A stretch of 64,000 bases of DNA from NCBI RefSeq assembly GCF_000189535.1, contig NC_015145.1, positions 2,604,001 to 2,668,000 of the forward strand. The letters are read 5' to 3'. The notes under the pieces were generated by a model. That model ran no database searches. It saw nothing but the letters and a program-made list of their open reading frames with translations, and had not been told where the DNA came from. This DNA comes from Pseudarthrobacter phenanthrenivorans Sphe3 (GTDB lineage: Bacteria > Actinomycetota > Actinomycetes > Actinomycetales > Micrococcaceae). A program made the position numbers and the translations under genes. How positions within the stretch are numbered: the first letter of the stretch is position 1; every line of letters begins with the position of its first letter. Below are positions 49,601 to 58,382 of this stretch, piece by piece.

Positions 49601-50029
49601 CTACCCGGCCGGAACGAACTCCCCGTACCCTGCGGCCCGCAACCCCTCGCGGAGTTTCCGGGCGTTCGCTTCCAGGACGTCCGGGTCCGGGTTGTGGTCA
49701 GCGGCGGCGAAGTTGAAATCCGCCATGCTCCTGGAGGGCCAGACGTGCACGTGGAGGTGGTTGATCTCGTACCCCGCCACGATCAGGCCGGCGCGGGGTG
49801 CGTCATAGATATCCACCTGGACTGCGCCGATGCGCCGGGCCACCTCCATGACTTTGGCCAGCGTTTCCGGCGAAGCATCGGTCCAGCGGTCCACTTCCTC
49901 GGTGGGAACCACCAGGGTGTGGCCATCGGCCAGCGGGCCGGTGGTGAGGAACGCTGAGACATCCGGTTCGCGCCATACGAAGCGGCCCGGTATCTCGCCG
50001 TTCAGGATCCTGGTGAAGAGCGTGCTCAT
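49601..50029 (-). CDS. HIT family hydrolase/nucleotide-binding protein
   Basis: The 142-aa protein has the histidine triad HLHVHVWP with the preceding Gly/Asn-rich loop GYEINHLH, in the HINT/Fhit-like class. Such proteins hydrolyse nucleoside phosphoramidates or dinucleotides. It overlaps the dehydrogenase gene upstream by 4 nt (ATGA), so the pair is translationally coupled, although no functional link is known. Confidence 0.9.
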   Translation of the reverse strand: MSTLFTRILNGEIPGRFVWREPDVSAFLTTGPLADGHTLVVPTEEVDRWTDASPETLAKVMEVARRIGAVQVDIYDAPRAGLIVAGYEINHLHVHVWPSRSMADFNFAAADHNPDPDVLEANARKLREGLRAAGYGEFVPAG

Positions 50030-51213
50030 GGGTATGCCTCCTTGGTGGGTACCTGCAGGGTGCTGGTATCCAGCACGAACCGGTATTTCACATCTCCTGC
50101 AACCATCCGGTCGTAGGCATCATTGAGCTGGTCAGCCGTGACCAGCTCAATGTCTGCCACCACGCCGTGCGAGGCGCAGAAGTCAAGCATTTCCTGGGTT
50201 TCGGCGATGCCGCCAATCAGCGACCCTGCGTAGGCGATCCGCCGCCGGACCAGAGCCCGCGGGTCGACCGGCGGCATTGGTCCGGACGGCAGGCCCAGCT
50301 GGAAGAGCGCCCCGTCAACGCGCAGGGTGCGGAACAACGGATTCAGGTCGTGCGGCGCTGCAACAGTGTCGATGATCAGGTCGATGGTGCGGTCCGCCGC
50401 CTTCATCGCCGTTTCGTCCCGGGACAGGACTACCTCGTCCGCGCCGAGCTCGAGGGCTGCCGCCACCTTGGATGCGGAGGTGGTGAAGACCACGACCTTC
50501 GCTCCCATGGCTTTCGCGATCTTGACCGCCATATGGCCGAGTCCGCCCAGTCCCACCACGCCCACAACGTCGCCCTCTTCGACGTCGAAGTACCGCAAGG
50601 GTGAGAACGTGGTGATGCCGGCGCAGAGCAGCGGGGCCGTGGCGGCCGGGTCCAGGGAGTCCGGTATGCGCAGAACGTAGCGCCGGTCAACCACTATTGA
50701 GGAGGAGTAGCCGCCCTGCGTGATCGAGTCGCCGTTGCGCCGGTCAACGGCGCCGTAGGTGCCGGTCATCCCACGTTCGCAGTACTGCTCCAGTCCGGCC
50801 AGGCAGCTTTCGCATTCGCGGCAGGAATCCACGATGCAGCCCACCCCCACCCGGTCGCCCGGGGCAAAGTCGGTGACCGCCCGTCCCACCCGGCTGACCG
50901 TGCCGACGATCTCGTGGCCGGGCACCAGCGGGTAGGTCGGCGCGTTCCACTCTCCACGGGTTGCGTGGACGTCGGAGTGGCACAGCCCGCAGAATTCAAT
51001 GGCGATTTCGACGTCGTCAGCTTTGGGACTGCGCCTCGCAACGGTCAGCGGCACAAGGCCGCTCTCCGGGGACGTTGCGCCGTAGGCGGCGGCGGGGCGA
51101 CCGGCGTCGGAACCTCCTGTTGCAGGGGCGGGAAGGCCGTCCGGCTCCCCGTTGGGGGACTCCGGGCGGGCAGGTGTTGCAAGGGGCGGCGGTACGGGGC
51201 GTCCAGGAGTCAT
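50026..51213 (-). CDS. Zinc-dependent alcohol dehydrogenase (YahK/CAD-like)
   Basis: The 395-aa MDR enzyme has the catalytic zinc ligands in FCGLCHSDVH and GHEIVG, four structural cysteines in CRECESCLAGLEQYC (the family pattern), and the Rossmann motif GLGGLGHMAVKIAKAMGA. It is closest in style to the NADP-preferring cinnamyl alcohol/aldehyde reductases. A disordered lead of about 40 residues rich in Pro, Ala and Gly precedes the usual start. ATG 51213 overlaps the sulfurtransferase stop by 4 nt (ATGA), which supports the long form. Confidence 0.9.
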   Translation of the reverse strand: MTPGRPVPPPLATPARPESPNGEPDGLPAPATGGSDAGRPAAAYGATSPESGLVPLTVARRSPKADDVEIAIEFCGLCHSDVHATRGEWNAPTYPLVPGHEIVGTVSRVGRAVTDFAPGDRVGVGCIVDSCRECESCLAGLEQYCERGMTGTYGAVDRRNGDSITQGGYSSSIVVDRRYVLRIPDSLDPAATAPLLCAGITTFSPLRYFDVEEGDVVGVVGLGGLGHMAVKIAKAMGAKVVVFTTSASKVAAALELGADEVVLSRDETAMKAADRTIDLIIDTVAAPHDLNPLFRTLRVDGALFQLGLPSGPMPPVDPRALVRRRIAYAGSLIGGIAETQEMLDFCASHGVVADIELVTADQLNDAYDRMVAGDVKYRFVLDTSTLQVPTKEAYP

Positions 51214-52106
51214 AGTGCGACGCTACCCTTGCCCGTGTCTGGGTTTCCAGCCGGAAGCCCGCCGCTGCCGCCTGGCCCAGGGCCCGTTGCCACCGGAAGG
51301 CCGGGATTGTTGGACCACTCCGAGAAAGACCCCGGATAGAGGGCGGCCCGGAAACCTGCGAGCTCCAGGGCTGCCACCTCATGGGCTGCGGTCACGCCGG
51401 AACCGCAGTACACGGCAACCGGCACCCCGTCACTGATCCCCAGCGCTTCGAAGCGCCGGCGCAGCTCGTCCGGCGGCAGGAACTGCCCGCTGCTGTCCAG
51501 GTTGCCGGCCGTCGGCGCGCTGACTGCCCCGGGGATGTGCCCGGCACGCGGATCTATTGGTTCAACCTCGCCGCGGTACCTCTCCCCCGCCCGGGCATCC
51601 AGCAGGACGCCGCTCCCCGCCCAGCCGGCGGCAGCGGCCGCATCGAGCACCGGCATCTTTCCGTCCGCAAGAGTAACGCTGCCTGCGCCCGGGACAACGG
51701 ATCCCGCCTCAACGTCAAAGCCCGCGGCACGCCAGGCGGCCAGGCCGCCGTCGAGCAGGTAAACGTCCGAAAGGCCCGCGTTGCGGAGCATCCACCACAC
51801 CCGCGCCGCCGCCATGTTGCTGCTGTCATCGTAGGCGACCACAAGGTCGCCGTCGTTGATGCCCCAGCGCCTGGCACTGGCCTGGAAGTCTGCGGCGGAA
51901 GGCAGCGGGTGCCGCCCGCGGGCCGGGCTTGCCGGTGCTGCAAGCTCAGTGGCAAGGTCTACGAAAACGGCTCCCGGCAGGTGTCCCTGAAGATAGTGGC
52001 GGTACCCGTCCGGATCACCCAGCGCCCACCGGACGTCAAGCAGGACCGTGCGCCGGTTCTCCACCAGGCGGGCATGCAGTTCCGGCACGTCCATAAGGGG
52101 GTACAT
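51210..52106 (-). CDS. sseA: 3-Mercaptopyruvate/thiosulfate sulfurtransferase (rhodanese)
   Basis: The 298-aa protein is a two-domain rhodanese. The inactive N-terminal domain is followed by the C-terminal domain with the active Cys234 in YCGSGVTA; the CGSGVT loop is the mercaptopyruvate type. It transfers sulfur from mercaptopyruvate to cyanide or thiols and can release H2S. It is the first gene of a coupled operon with the dehydrogenase and HIT genes. It is divergent from the cysteine desulfhydrase gene with 77 nt between them. Confidence 0.9.
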   Translation of the reverse strand: MYPLMDVPELHARLVENRRTVLLDVRWALGDPDGYRHYLQGHLPGAVFVDLATELAAPASPARGRHPLPSAADFQASARRWGINDGDLVVAYDDSSNMAAARVWWMLRNAGLSDVYLLDGGLAAWRAAGFDVEAGSVVPGAGSVTLADGKMPVLDAAAAAGWAGSGVLLDARAGERYRGEVEPIDPRAGHIPGAVSAPTAGNLDSSGQFLPPDELRRRFEALGISDGVPVAVYCGSGVTAAHEVAALELAGFRAALYPGSFSEWSNNPGLPVATGPGPGGSGGLPAGNPDTGKGSVAL

Positions 52107-52183
52107 CGGGCTCCTTCAACAGTGGGTGCGGCCAACGTTTCCACTCTAACGGCAGCCCCTCGGGCCGCAGGTAGGCTGGAGCG

Positions 52184-53284
52184 GTGAAGATCGAGCGCAG
52201 CACCAGCCGGTATGACGCGGACCGGGACTGGGCGGACCAGGCCATCCGCAGGATCAGGGCAGAAAACAACCGCTCCGCCGACACCCACCTCTATGCGGTT
52301 CCCCTCCCCGAGCAGTGGGGCGTCCACCTCTACCTCAAGGACGAGTCCACGCACCGTTCCGGCAGCCTGAAGCACCGGCTGGCCCGCTCGCTCTTCCTGT
52401 TTGGGCTGGTGAACGGCTGGATCAGGGAGGACACCACCATCGTGGAGGCCTCAAGCGGCAGCACGGCAGTGTCCGAAGCGTACTTCGCCCAGCTCCTGGG
52501 GCTGCCCTTCATTGCTGTGATGGCCCGCACCACCAGCCCGGAAAAGATCGCGCTGATTGAACAGTTCGGCGGGTCCTGCCTGCTGGTGGAACACGCGTCC
52601 GACGTGTACACCGTGGCACAGGAGGTCGCCGGGACCTGCAACGGCCACTACATGGACCAGTTCACCTACGCCGAGCGGGCCACCGACTGGCGCGGCAACA
52701 ACAATATTGCCGAGTCCATCTTCGGGCAGCTCGAGCTGGAAGAGCACCCCGTGCCGGACTGGATCGTGGTGGGCGCGGGTACGGGAGGCACCAGCGCCAC
52801 GATCGGCCGTTACCTCCGCTACCACAGCTACCCCACGCGGCTGCTGGTGGTTGATCCGGAGAATTCGGCGTTCTACCCGGGCTGGCGCGGCACCGGCACA
52901 GCCGCCGGCGAGCCGTCCCGGATCGAGGGCATCGGCCGGCCCCGCATGGAACCGAGCTTCGTACCCTCGGTCATCGACCGCATGCTCCAGGTCCCGGATG
53001 CCGCGTCCGTGGCCGCGATGCGGCACCTGCACAGCTTGGCCGGGCTGCACGCCGGTCCTTCCACGGGCACCAACCTGTGGGGTGTGTGGCAGCTGGTGGC
53101 GGAGATGGTTGCCGCCGGGCGCCGGGGCAGCATCGTCTCATTGATGTGCGACGGCGGTGAGCGTTATGCGGGCAGCTACTACAACGGCGGGTGGCTGGCT
53201 GCCCAGGGACTGGACCCGGCTCCGTACGAAGACGTTATCCGCCAGTTCCTGGACACCGGCGTGTGGAGCGGGGAACCGGGCTAG
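52184..53284 (+). CDS. cds1: L-cysteine desulfhydrase Cds1-like PLP enzyme
   Basis: The 366-aa protein belongs to the cysteine synthase/beta-replacing PLP family. The cofactor Lys63 lies in [14 protein letters not shown], the substrate loop in [13 protein letters not shown] and the phosphate-binding [13 protein letters not shown]. Unlike CysK it carries the long C-terminus with [17 protein letters not shown], as in mycobacterial Cds1 (Rv3684), which releases H2S, pyruvate and ammonia from cysteine. The start is GTG. The stop TAG shares the bases CTAG with the convergent MBL gene. Confidence 0.82.
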   Translation: MKIERSTSRYDADRDWADQAIRRIRAENNRSADTHLYAVPLPEQWGVHLYLKDESTHRSGSLKHRLARSLFLFGLVNGWIREDTTIVEASSGSTAVSEAYFAQLLGLPFIAVMARTTSPEKIALIEQFGGSCLLVEHASDVYTVAQEVAGTCNGHYMDQFTYAERATDWRGNNNIAESIFGQLELEEHPVPDWIVVGAGTGGTSATIGRYLRYHSYPTRLLVVDPENSAFYPGWRGTGTAAGEPSRIEGIGRPRMEPSFVPSVIDRMLQVPDAASVAAMRHLHSLAGLHAGPSTGTNLWGVWQLVAEMVAAGRRGSIVSLMCDGGERYAGSYYNGGWLAAQGLDPAPYEDVIRQFLDTGVWSGEPG

Positions 53285-53937
53285 AGCTCTACCGATTCCC
53301 GCGCGGCCAGGTGGGTGTACTGGGTGCCGTACTTTGCCCCGATCCGCTGGACGTGGCCCTCCACGATCTTCAGGCCGTTCTCATTGAGCAGACCGTCATG
53401 GATCTGGAATGCCCTTGGTGCACGGACGCCGATGACGAAGTCGACTACTTCCGCGGACTTGCTCCACGGCGCGTGGAGGGGCACCAGCAGGGTCTTGACG
53501 CTGATGCCGTCCGGAACCACAAAGGAGTCCCCGGGATGGTACACGTTTTCGTCAATGAGGTATCCGATGTTGGCCACTACCGGGATCTGCGGATGGATCA
53601 GGGCATGCTGGCCGCCAAAGCTGCGGACGCTGAAGCCCGCAGCCTCAAAACTCGAGCCGGGGTCCACGGTGTGGATCCGGGAAGCGGCGCCGCCTGCCTT
53701 CTCCTTTAGCTGCGCCGCCACCCCCGCCGGAGCATGGATTTCCAGTTGACCGTCCGCCTGCAGCGCTTCCACCACGACGGGAAGGTCAAGGTGGTCAGGG
53801 TGTTCGTGGGTCACCAGGACCGCTTCCGCGCCGCCCAGGGCCTCGGCTGACTCGGAGAAGTTGCCCGGGTCAAGGACCAGGACCCGGCCGTCTTTCTCGA
53901 GCCGGATGCAGGCGTGGGTGTATTTGGTCAGCTTCAT
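53281..53937 (-). CDS. MBL-fold metallo-hydrolase
   Basis: The 218-aa protein starts [25 protein letters not shown] and has the metallo-beta-lactamase motif THEHPDHLD plus the later His in FGGQHALI and the Asp/His in [18 protein letters not shown] VYHPGDSF. It is similar in size to UPF0173-type hydrolases (UlaG-like). The substrate is unknown. It is divergent from zur, with 94 nt between them. Confidence 0.88.
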   Translation of the reverse strand: MKLTKYTHACIRLEKDGRVLVLDPGNFSESAEALGGAEAVLVTHEHPDHLDLPVVVEALQADGQLEIHAPAGVAAQLKEKAGGAASRIHTVDPGSSFEAAGFSVRSFGGQHALIHPQIPVVANIGYLIDENVYHPGDSFVVPDGISVKTLLVPLHAPWSKSAEVVDFVIGVRAPRAFQIHDGLLNENGLKIVEGHVQRIGAKYGTQYTHLAARESVEL

Positions 53938-54031
53938 AGCGCCAGCCTAGGGTGGTCCTCCGGACGGTGTCCACGAGGCTCCGGCTGGTAATCTGGATGT
54001 TTGCCACCATCCTGAGGAAGCGAGTCCACCC

Positions 54032-54496
54032 ATGCCCGTCGGCGCCAAGGCTGAGTCCACCACGCCACCCCGTGCCACGGGCGGCGGCAAGGAACAGCGC
54101 GTCACGAAGCAGCGCAGGGCCGTCAGCGCCGCCCTGGACGAACTGGACGATTTCGTCAGCACACAGGAGCTGTACCGGATCCTGCAGAACCAGGGCGCCC
54201 CGGTCTCGCTGGCCACCGCCTACCGGATCCTCCAGTCACTGGCTGACGAGGGGCTGGTGGACGTGCTGCGCAACGGTGACGGCGAGGCCGTGTACCGGCG
54301 CTGCGCCGTTACCGGGCACCACCACCACCTGCTGTGCCGGAACTGCGGAAAGGCCGTGGAAGTCGAAGCTCCCGCGGTGGAGACATGGGCGGCACGCACT
54401 GCCGCCGACCACGGCTATACAGAGGTGGCCCACACAGTGGAAATTTTCGGCCTTTGCCCTGACTGCACGGCCCGGAAGGCCGCGGGCACCCCCTAG
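54032..54496 (+). CDS. zur: Fur family zinc regulator (Zur)
   Basis: The 154-aa regulator has a winged helix (RVTKQRRAVSAALDELDDFVSTQELY, TAYRILQSLADEGL) and a C-terminal dimerisation domain with HHHHLLCRNCGKAVEVE and LCPDCTAR, the cysteine pairs of the structural zinc site. The location next to znuBCA and the sequence around CRNCGK fit Zur rather than Fur or PerR. It represses zinc uptake when zinc is ample. Its stop TAG shares CTAG with the convergent znuB gene. Confidence 0.9.
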   Translation: MPVGAKAESTTPPRATGGGKEQRVTKQRRAVSAALDELDDFVSTQELYRILQNQGAPVSLATAYRILQSLADEGLVDVLRNGDGEAVYRRCAVTGHHHHLLCRNCGKAVEVEAPAVETWAARTAADHGYTEVAHTVEIFGLCPDCTARKAAGTP

Positions 54497-55372
54497 GCCG
54501 CCTTGGCTGCGATCCTGCCGTTGATGCCCTTGGCGGACCTGACCGACCCGATGACCCGGCACACCACGTAGATCAGGAACGACAACGTGGTGACGTAGGG
54601 GCTTATGGGGATCCGGCCGCCAAGCGCCAGCAGGATCCCGCCCACCGTGGCCGTCATCGCGAAAGCCACGCTCAGGACCACCACCGCCACCGGGGAGGAC
54701 GTTACCCGCAGGGCTGCGGCGGCCGGCGTAATGAGCAGGGCCAGGACCAGCAGGGCACCCACCACCTGGATGGACAGGGCCACGCTGATTCCCAGGAGCA
54801 CCATGAAGACTATGGCAAGCGTCCGGACGGGTACGCCCCGGGCCTCGGCAAGTTCCGGATCCACGCTGGCGAAGTTGAGCGGACGCCAGATGGCGGCGAG
54901 TGCCACCATGACCACCACGGCGGTACCGGCCAGCGCCTGGAGCTGGACGGTGTCCACCGAGACGATCTGTCCCGTCAGCAGGCCGAACTTGTTGGCGGCC
55001 CGGCCTTCATAGAGGGACAGGAACAGGATCCCGAGTCCCAGCCCGAAAGGCATGATCACGCCGATGATCGAATTCTTGTCCCGGGCCCGGACCCCCATCA
55101 GCCCCAGAAGCAGGGCGGCGGCGACGGACCCCACGAGGGATCCGAAAACAATGTCAGCACCGATCAGCAACGCAAACGCGGCGCCGGCAAAAGAGAGCTC
55201 GGATATCCCGTGGACGGCAAAGGCCAGGTCCCGCTTCATCACGAAGGTTCCCACCAGTCCGCCCAGCAGGCCCCAGGACGGCGCCGGCCCAAATCGAGTT
55301 TTGGACCAGGACCAGCAGCTCCCCGTAGTTCTCGAAGCTGAAGATGGCGCCAAGGATGCTGTCCGCGTCCAT
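54493..55372 (-). pseudogene. znuB: Zinc ABC transporter permease (ZnuB), +1 frameshift near the N-terminus
   Basis: The N-terminus MDADSILGAIFSFENYGELL starts at ATG 55372 (TGATG overlap with znuC), but that frame stops at 55154. The remaining permease, with LLGGLVGTFVMKRDLAF and eight membrane helices, continues in the next frame to the stop at 54493. The two frames join at the CCCC run 55271-55274 (GGGG on the coding strand). Removing one base there gives a normal 292-aa ZnuB with GAVLG followed by LLGGLVG. It is therefore a frameshifted gene or a base-calling error; the rest of the sequence is intact. Confidence 0.85.
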
Positions 55373-56187
55373 CAGGCGGCCTCTCCCGCCAGGGCGTGTG
55401 CCTCGGCGTGGTGGTGGGTGGTGGCGTCGGGCAGCCCCACCACCACGATGCGGCCGTTGGCGTGGATCACTTCAACGTGGCTGCCGTAGAGATCGGAGAG
55501 CACCTCTGTGGTCATGACTTCCTCAGGGGTCCCCACTTTGAAGCGTCCTCCGGCCAGGTACAGCACCCGGTCCACGTAGTCGATGATGGGGTTGATTTCG
55601 TGGGTCACGAAAACCACGGCGCTGTTCTGCTCGTGGCACTGCTTGTTGATCAGCGCGCTGACGGCCTGCTGGTGGTGCAGGTCAAGGGACAGCAGCGGCT
55701 CGTCGCAGAGGAGGACCTGGGGATCGGTGGCCAAAGCCTGGGCAACACGGAGCCGCTGCTGTTCACCGCCGGAGAGCTGGCCCACCGGCACTTTCGCGTA
55801 CTCAGTAGCGCCCACCAGGTCAAGGAGCTGGTCAATTCTGCGGTTTGCCTTGACGGCGGACAGCCGCAGTCCCCAGCGGTGGCCGTCAACCCCCAGGCCC
55901 ACCAGGTCCCTGGCACGCATGGGGGTATCCGGGGCGAACGATTTTTGCTGCGGGATGTAGCCGATCAGGCTGCTGCCGCGTTCAACGGGACGGCCGCCAA
56001 GCCTGGCGTTGCCGCTGTGGAGCTCCTGGAGCCCCAGCAGGACCTTCAGGAAGCTGGTCTTGCCGCTGCCGTTGGGACCGAGCACGGCAAAAAATTCACC
56101 GGGCCTTATCTCCAGGTCCAGGTCCTCCCAGAGCGCCCGTTTGCCGAACTTCAGGGACGCTCCGGTGAGGCTGACCACGGGTTTCAA
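55372..56187 (-). CDS. znuC: Zinc ABC transporter ATP-binding protein
   Basis: The 271-aa ATPase has Walker A GPNGSGKTS (about 37-45), the signature QLSGGEQQRLRVAQ, Walker B VLLCDEP and a switch His in VFVTHEIN. A His-rich tail (TTHHHAEAHAL) may bind zinc. The start is TTG 56187 overlapping the znuA stop by 4 nt (TTGA). It supplies energy for zinc import by ZnuB. Confidence 0.93.
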   Translation of the reverse strand: MKPVVSLTGASLKFGKRALWEDLDLEIRPGEFFAVLGPNGSGKTSFLKVLLGLQELHSGNARLGGRPVERGSSLIGYIPQQKSFAPDTPMRARDLVGLGVDGHRWGLRLSAVKANRRIDQLLDLVGATEYAKVPVGQLSGGEQQRLRVAQALATDPQVLLCDEPLLSLDLHHQQAVSALINKQCHEQNSAVVFVTHEINPIIDYVDRVLYLAGGRFKVGTPEEVMTTEVLSDLYGSHVEVIHANGRIVVVGLPDATTHHHAEAHALAGEAA

Positions 56188-57176
56188 CTATTTGTCTCCA
56201 GAATTTTGCTGATGTTGTCCACATTGTCCGTCATCCACTGCAGGTACGTCTTGCCTTCGGGCAGTGTTTCATTGAAATCGACCACCGGGACCCCGGCGGT
56301 CTCCGCGGCCTTTTTCAGCGACTCCGTCTGAGGACCTTCGGTCTGGCTGTTATAGGCGAGCAGGCGGACCGACTTCGATGCCACAAGGTCCGTCGCCGCC
56401 TTGAGGACTGCAGGCGGGACGTCGGAGCCCTCTTCAATCGCAGCAGTGTAGTCCTCGGGGGTGGCGTTCACCAGCCCGGCATCCTCAAGCAGGTAGAGCG
56501 GCACGGGTTCGGTCACGGCCACCTGGGTGCCTGCCGAGGCCGGCTTGAGCGCGTCGAGCTTTGCGTGCAGTTCTTCAAGGCCGCTCTTGAAAGTAGACGC
56601 GTTCGAGTCGAATGTCGAGGTCGAGGCGGGCTCCAGCTCGCCCAGCTTCGCCGCAATGCCGTCGGCAAGACGCTCCATTGCCGGCAGGCTGTACCACACG
56701 TGTTCGTTCAGTTCACCGTGGTCGTGCGGCTCCTCGGCGGCAGGTTCCGTGGCGGGCTCGGTGGCAGGGGCTTCGGTGGAAGCCTCCTCCTCCGGGTGCG
56801 CCAGGCCAGAAAGTTCGACGGCGTTCAGCACCTTTCCGTCCCCGTGGCCGCTGTCCTCGGCCAGGGTGTGGATGAAGTCGTCGTAGCCGCCGCCATTTTC
56901 CAGGATGAGGTCCGCCTTGGACACGGCCAGCCGGTCCTGGGCGGTGGCCTCGTACGAATGCGGGTCCTGGCTGGTCTTGTTGATGATGGCGGTGACGTTG
57001 ACCTTGTCGCCGCCGATCGTCTTTGCGATGTCCCCGTAAACGTTGGTCGATGCCACGATGTTGATTCCGTCGTCGGCCTGGGAGGAGGCTTCGGGCTGTG
57101 GGCTGCAGGCAGTGAGCAGGAGGCCAAGCCCGGCAAGGGCGGCGAGGGACGATCGGGCAGCGGCAGGACGGCGCAC
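56184..57176 (-). CDS. znuA: Zinc ABC transporter substrate-binding lipoprotein
   Basis: The 330-aa lipoprotein has a signal peptide with the lipobox LTAC (Cys24), then two ZnuA lobes linked by a long helix. The loop between them is rich in Glu and Ala and ends with EEPHDHGELNEHVWY, the His-rich zinc-capturing loop of the family. YLQWMTDNVDNISKIL closes the protein. GTG 57176 is chosen over TTG 57209 because AATGAGG precedes it at good distance. A Zur-box candidate lies about 50 nt upstream, so it is likely zinc-repressed with znuC and znuB. Confidence 0.92.
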   Translation of the reverse strand: MRRPAAARSSLAALAGLGLLLTACSPQPEASSQADDGINIVASTNVYGDIAKTIGGDKVNVTAIINKTSQDPHSYEATAQDRLAVSKADLILENGGGYDDFIHTLAEDSGHGDGKVLNAVELSGLAHPEEEASTEAPATEPATEPAAEEPHDHGELNEHVWYSLPAMERLADGIAAKLGELEPASTSTFDSNASTFKSGLEELHAKLDALKPASAGTQVAVTEPVPLYLLEDAGLVNATPEDYTAAIEEGSDVPPAVLKAATDLVASKSVRLLAYNSQTEGPQTESLKKAAETAGVPVVDFNETLPEGKTYLQWMTDNVDNISKILETNS

Positions 57177-57225
57177 GGAAACCTCATTCGAAGGTGGGGG
57201 CGAAAACAACCACCCCAGCTTATAC

Positions 57226-57250
57226 CTAAATAGGAATGATTCCTATTTAG
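57226..57250 (-). promoter_or_regulatory. Zur-box candidate upstream of znuA
   Basis: CTAAATAGGAA (57226-57236) and TTCCTATTTAG (57240-57250) are perfect inverted arms around TGA, with the central AATGATT typical of Zur boxes. A TATAAG hexamer (-10 candidate on the minus strand) lies directly downstream. The position just before znuA and the presence of zur support the assignment. Confidence 0.75.
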
Positions 57251-57270
57251 AAGAGAACCATCCCCACAAA

Positions 57271-57307
57271 ACAGGATGCCCTCTCCGCAATGGAAAGGGC
57301 ATCCTGT
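57271..57307 (-). terminator. Intrinsic terminator of the CNNM/CBS operon
   Basis: ACAGGATGCCCT (57271-57282) pairs perfectly with AGGGCATCCTGT (57296-57307). On the minus strand the stem follows the stop of the 356-aa CBS protein and is followed by TTTTG. It separates that operon from znuA. Confidence 0.85.
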
Positions 57308-57311
57308 GCAA

Positions 57312-58382
57312 TCATCCGCCGTTCGGCCGGCCCAGCCGCCGGATCCCGGTGGCCTGGGTGGCGTCCCGGATCTCGCCTACAAGCTGCTCAATAACGTCCT
57401 CCAGGAACAGAACGCCCTGCGTGTTGCCGTCCGGGCCAATGACGCGCGCCAGGTGGGAACCCGTGCGCTGCATGACGGACATGGCCTTCTCGATCTCGTC
57501 GCCGAGGGCCAGGTTGGCCAGCGACCGGATCCGGCTTTCGGCGATCGGCCGTTCATAGGCCTCCTGGGGAATGGACAGCACGTCCTTGACGTGGAGGTAG
57601 CCGTACAGCATGTCCTCGTCGTCAAGCATCGGGAACCGGGAGAATCCTGTCCGGCTCACCGCCTTCTCGAACTCCACCGGGGTGGTGGCCGACTTGAGCA
57701 TCACCAGTTTTTCCAGCGGAACCATGATGTCCGAGGCAGTGTATTCGGAGAACTCCAACGCACCCGTGATGAGGCCTGCGTCATCATCCACCAGTCCATG
57801 GCGGGTGGACTCCTGCACGATCGACTGGACCTCTTCCAGGGTGAACGAGGAATTGACCTCGTCCTTCGGCTCTATGCGCAGGAGCTTGAGGATGTGGTTG
57901 GCCGACCAGTTAAGGACCGAGATGACGGGGTGGACCAGCCGGGCCACGAACATCAGCGGCGGCGCCAGCAAGAGCGCGGCCTTGTCCGCCACGGACACCG
58001 AGATATTTTTCGGCACCATCTCGCCGAACGTCACGTGGAGGAACGTCACGAGCATCAGGGCCACGGCAAAGGCGGCGACGTCGGCCACCTCCATCGGCAG
58101 GCCCAGCATCTCGAGCGGGACGGCCAGCAGGTGGTGGATGGCGGGTTCGGCCACCAGCAGGATCAGCAGCGAACAGACGGTGATGCCGAGCTGGGCGCAG
58201 GCGAGCATGAGGGAGACATTCTCCATGGCCCGGAGGGTGGTCTGGGCCCGTTTGGACCCCGCCTCCGCCAGCGGTTCGATCTGGCTCCGCCGTGCAGACA
58301 TCACGGCGAACTCAGCGGCCACAAAGAAGGCGTTTCCGAGCAGCAGGACAGCCAGCCAGAATATTCCGGCCCAGTCGCTCAT
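57312..58382 (-). CDS. CNNM/hemolysin-family CBS-domain membrane protein (short paralogue)
   Basis: The 356-aa protein has four membrane helices (DUF21/CNNM, about 1-190) and two CBS domains (DIMVPLEKLVML and SVMQRTGSHLARVIG, the usual starts). It lacks the C-terminal CorC_HlyC domain present in its partner. These proteins are thought to act in Mg2+ or other ion transport; the hemolysin name is historical. It overlaps the longer paralogue by 4 nt (ATGA). Confidence 0.9.
   Translation of the reverse strand: MSDWAGIFWLAVLLLGNAFFVAAEFAVMSARRSQIEPLAEAGSKRAQTTLRAMENVSLMLACAQLGITVCSLLILLVAEPAIHHLLAVPLEMLGLPMEVADVAAFAVALMLVTFLHVTFGEMVPKNISVSVADKAALLLAPPLMFVARLVHPVISVLNWSANHILKLLRIEPKDEVNSSFTLEEVQSIVQESTRHGLVDDDAGLITGALEFSEYTASDIMVPLEKLVMLKSATTPVEFEKAVSRTGFSRFPMLDDEDMLYGYLHVKDVLSIPQEAYERPIAESRIRSLANLALGDEIEKAMSVMQRTGSHLARVIGPDGNTQGVLFLEDVIEQLVGEIRDATQATGIRRLGRPNGG

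Noticed and set aside
55240..55300. Programmed ribosomal frameshifting in znuB
   Set aside because: The GGGG context lacks a slippery heptamer, stop-proximal shift site or downstream pseudoknot, and other ZnuB proteins do not need it. A mutation or sequencing error is simpler.
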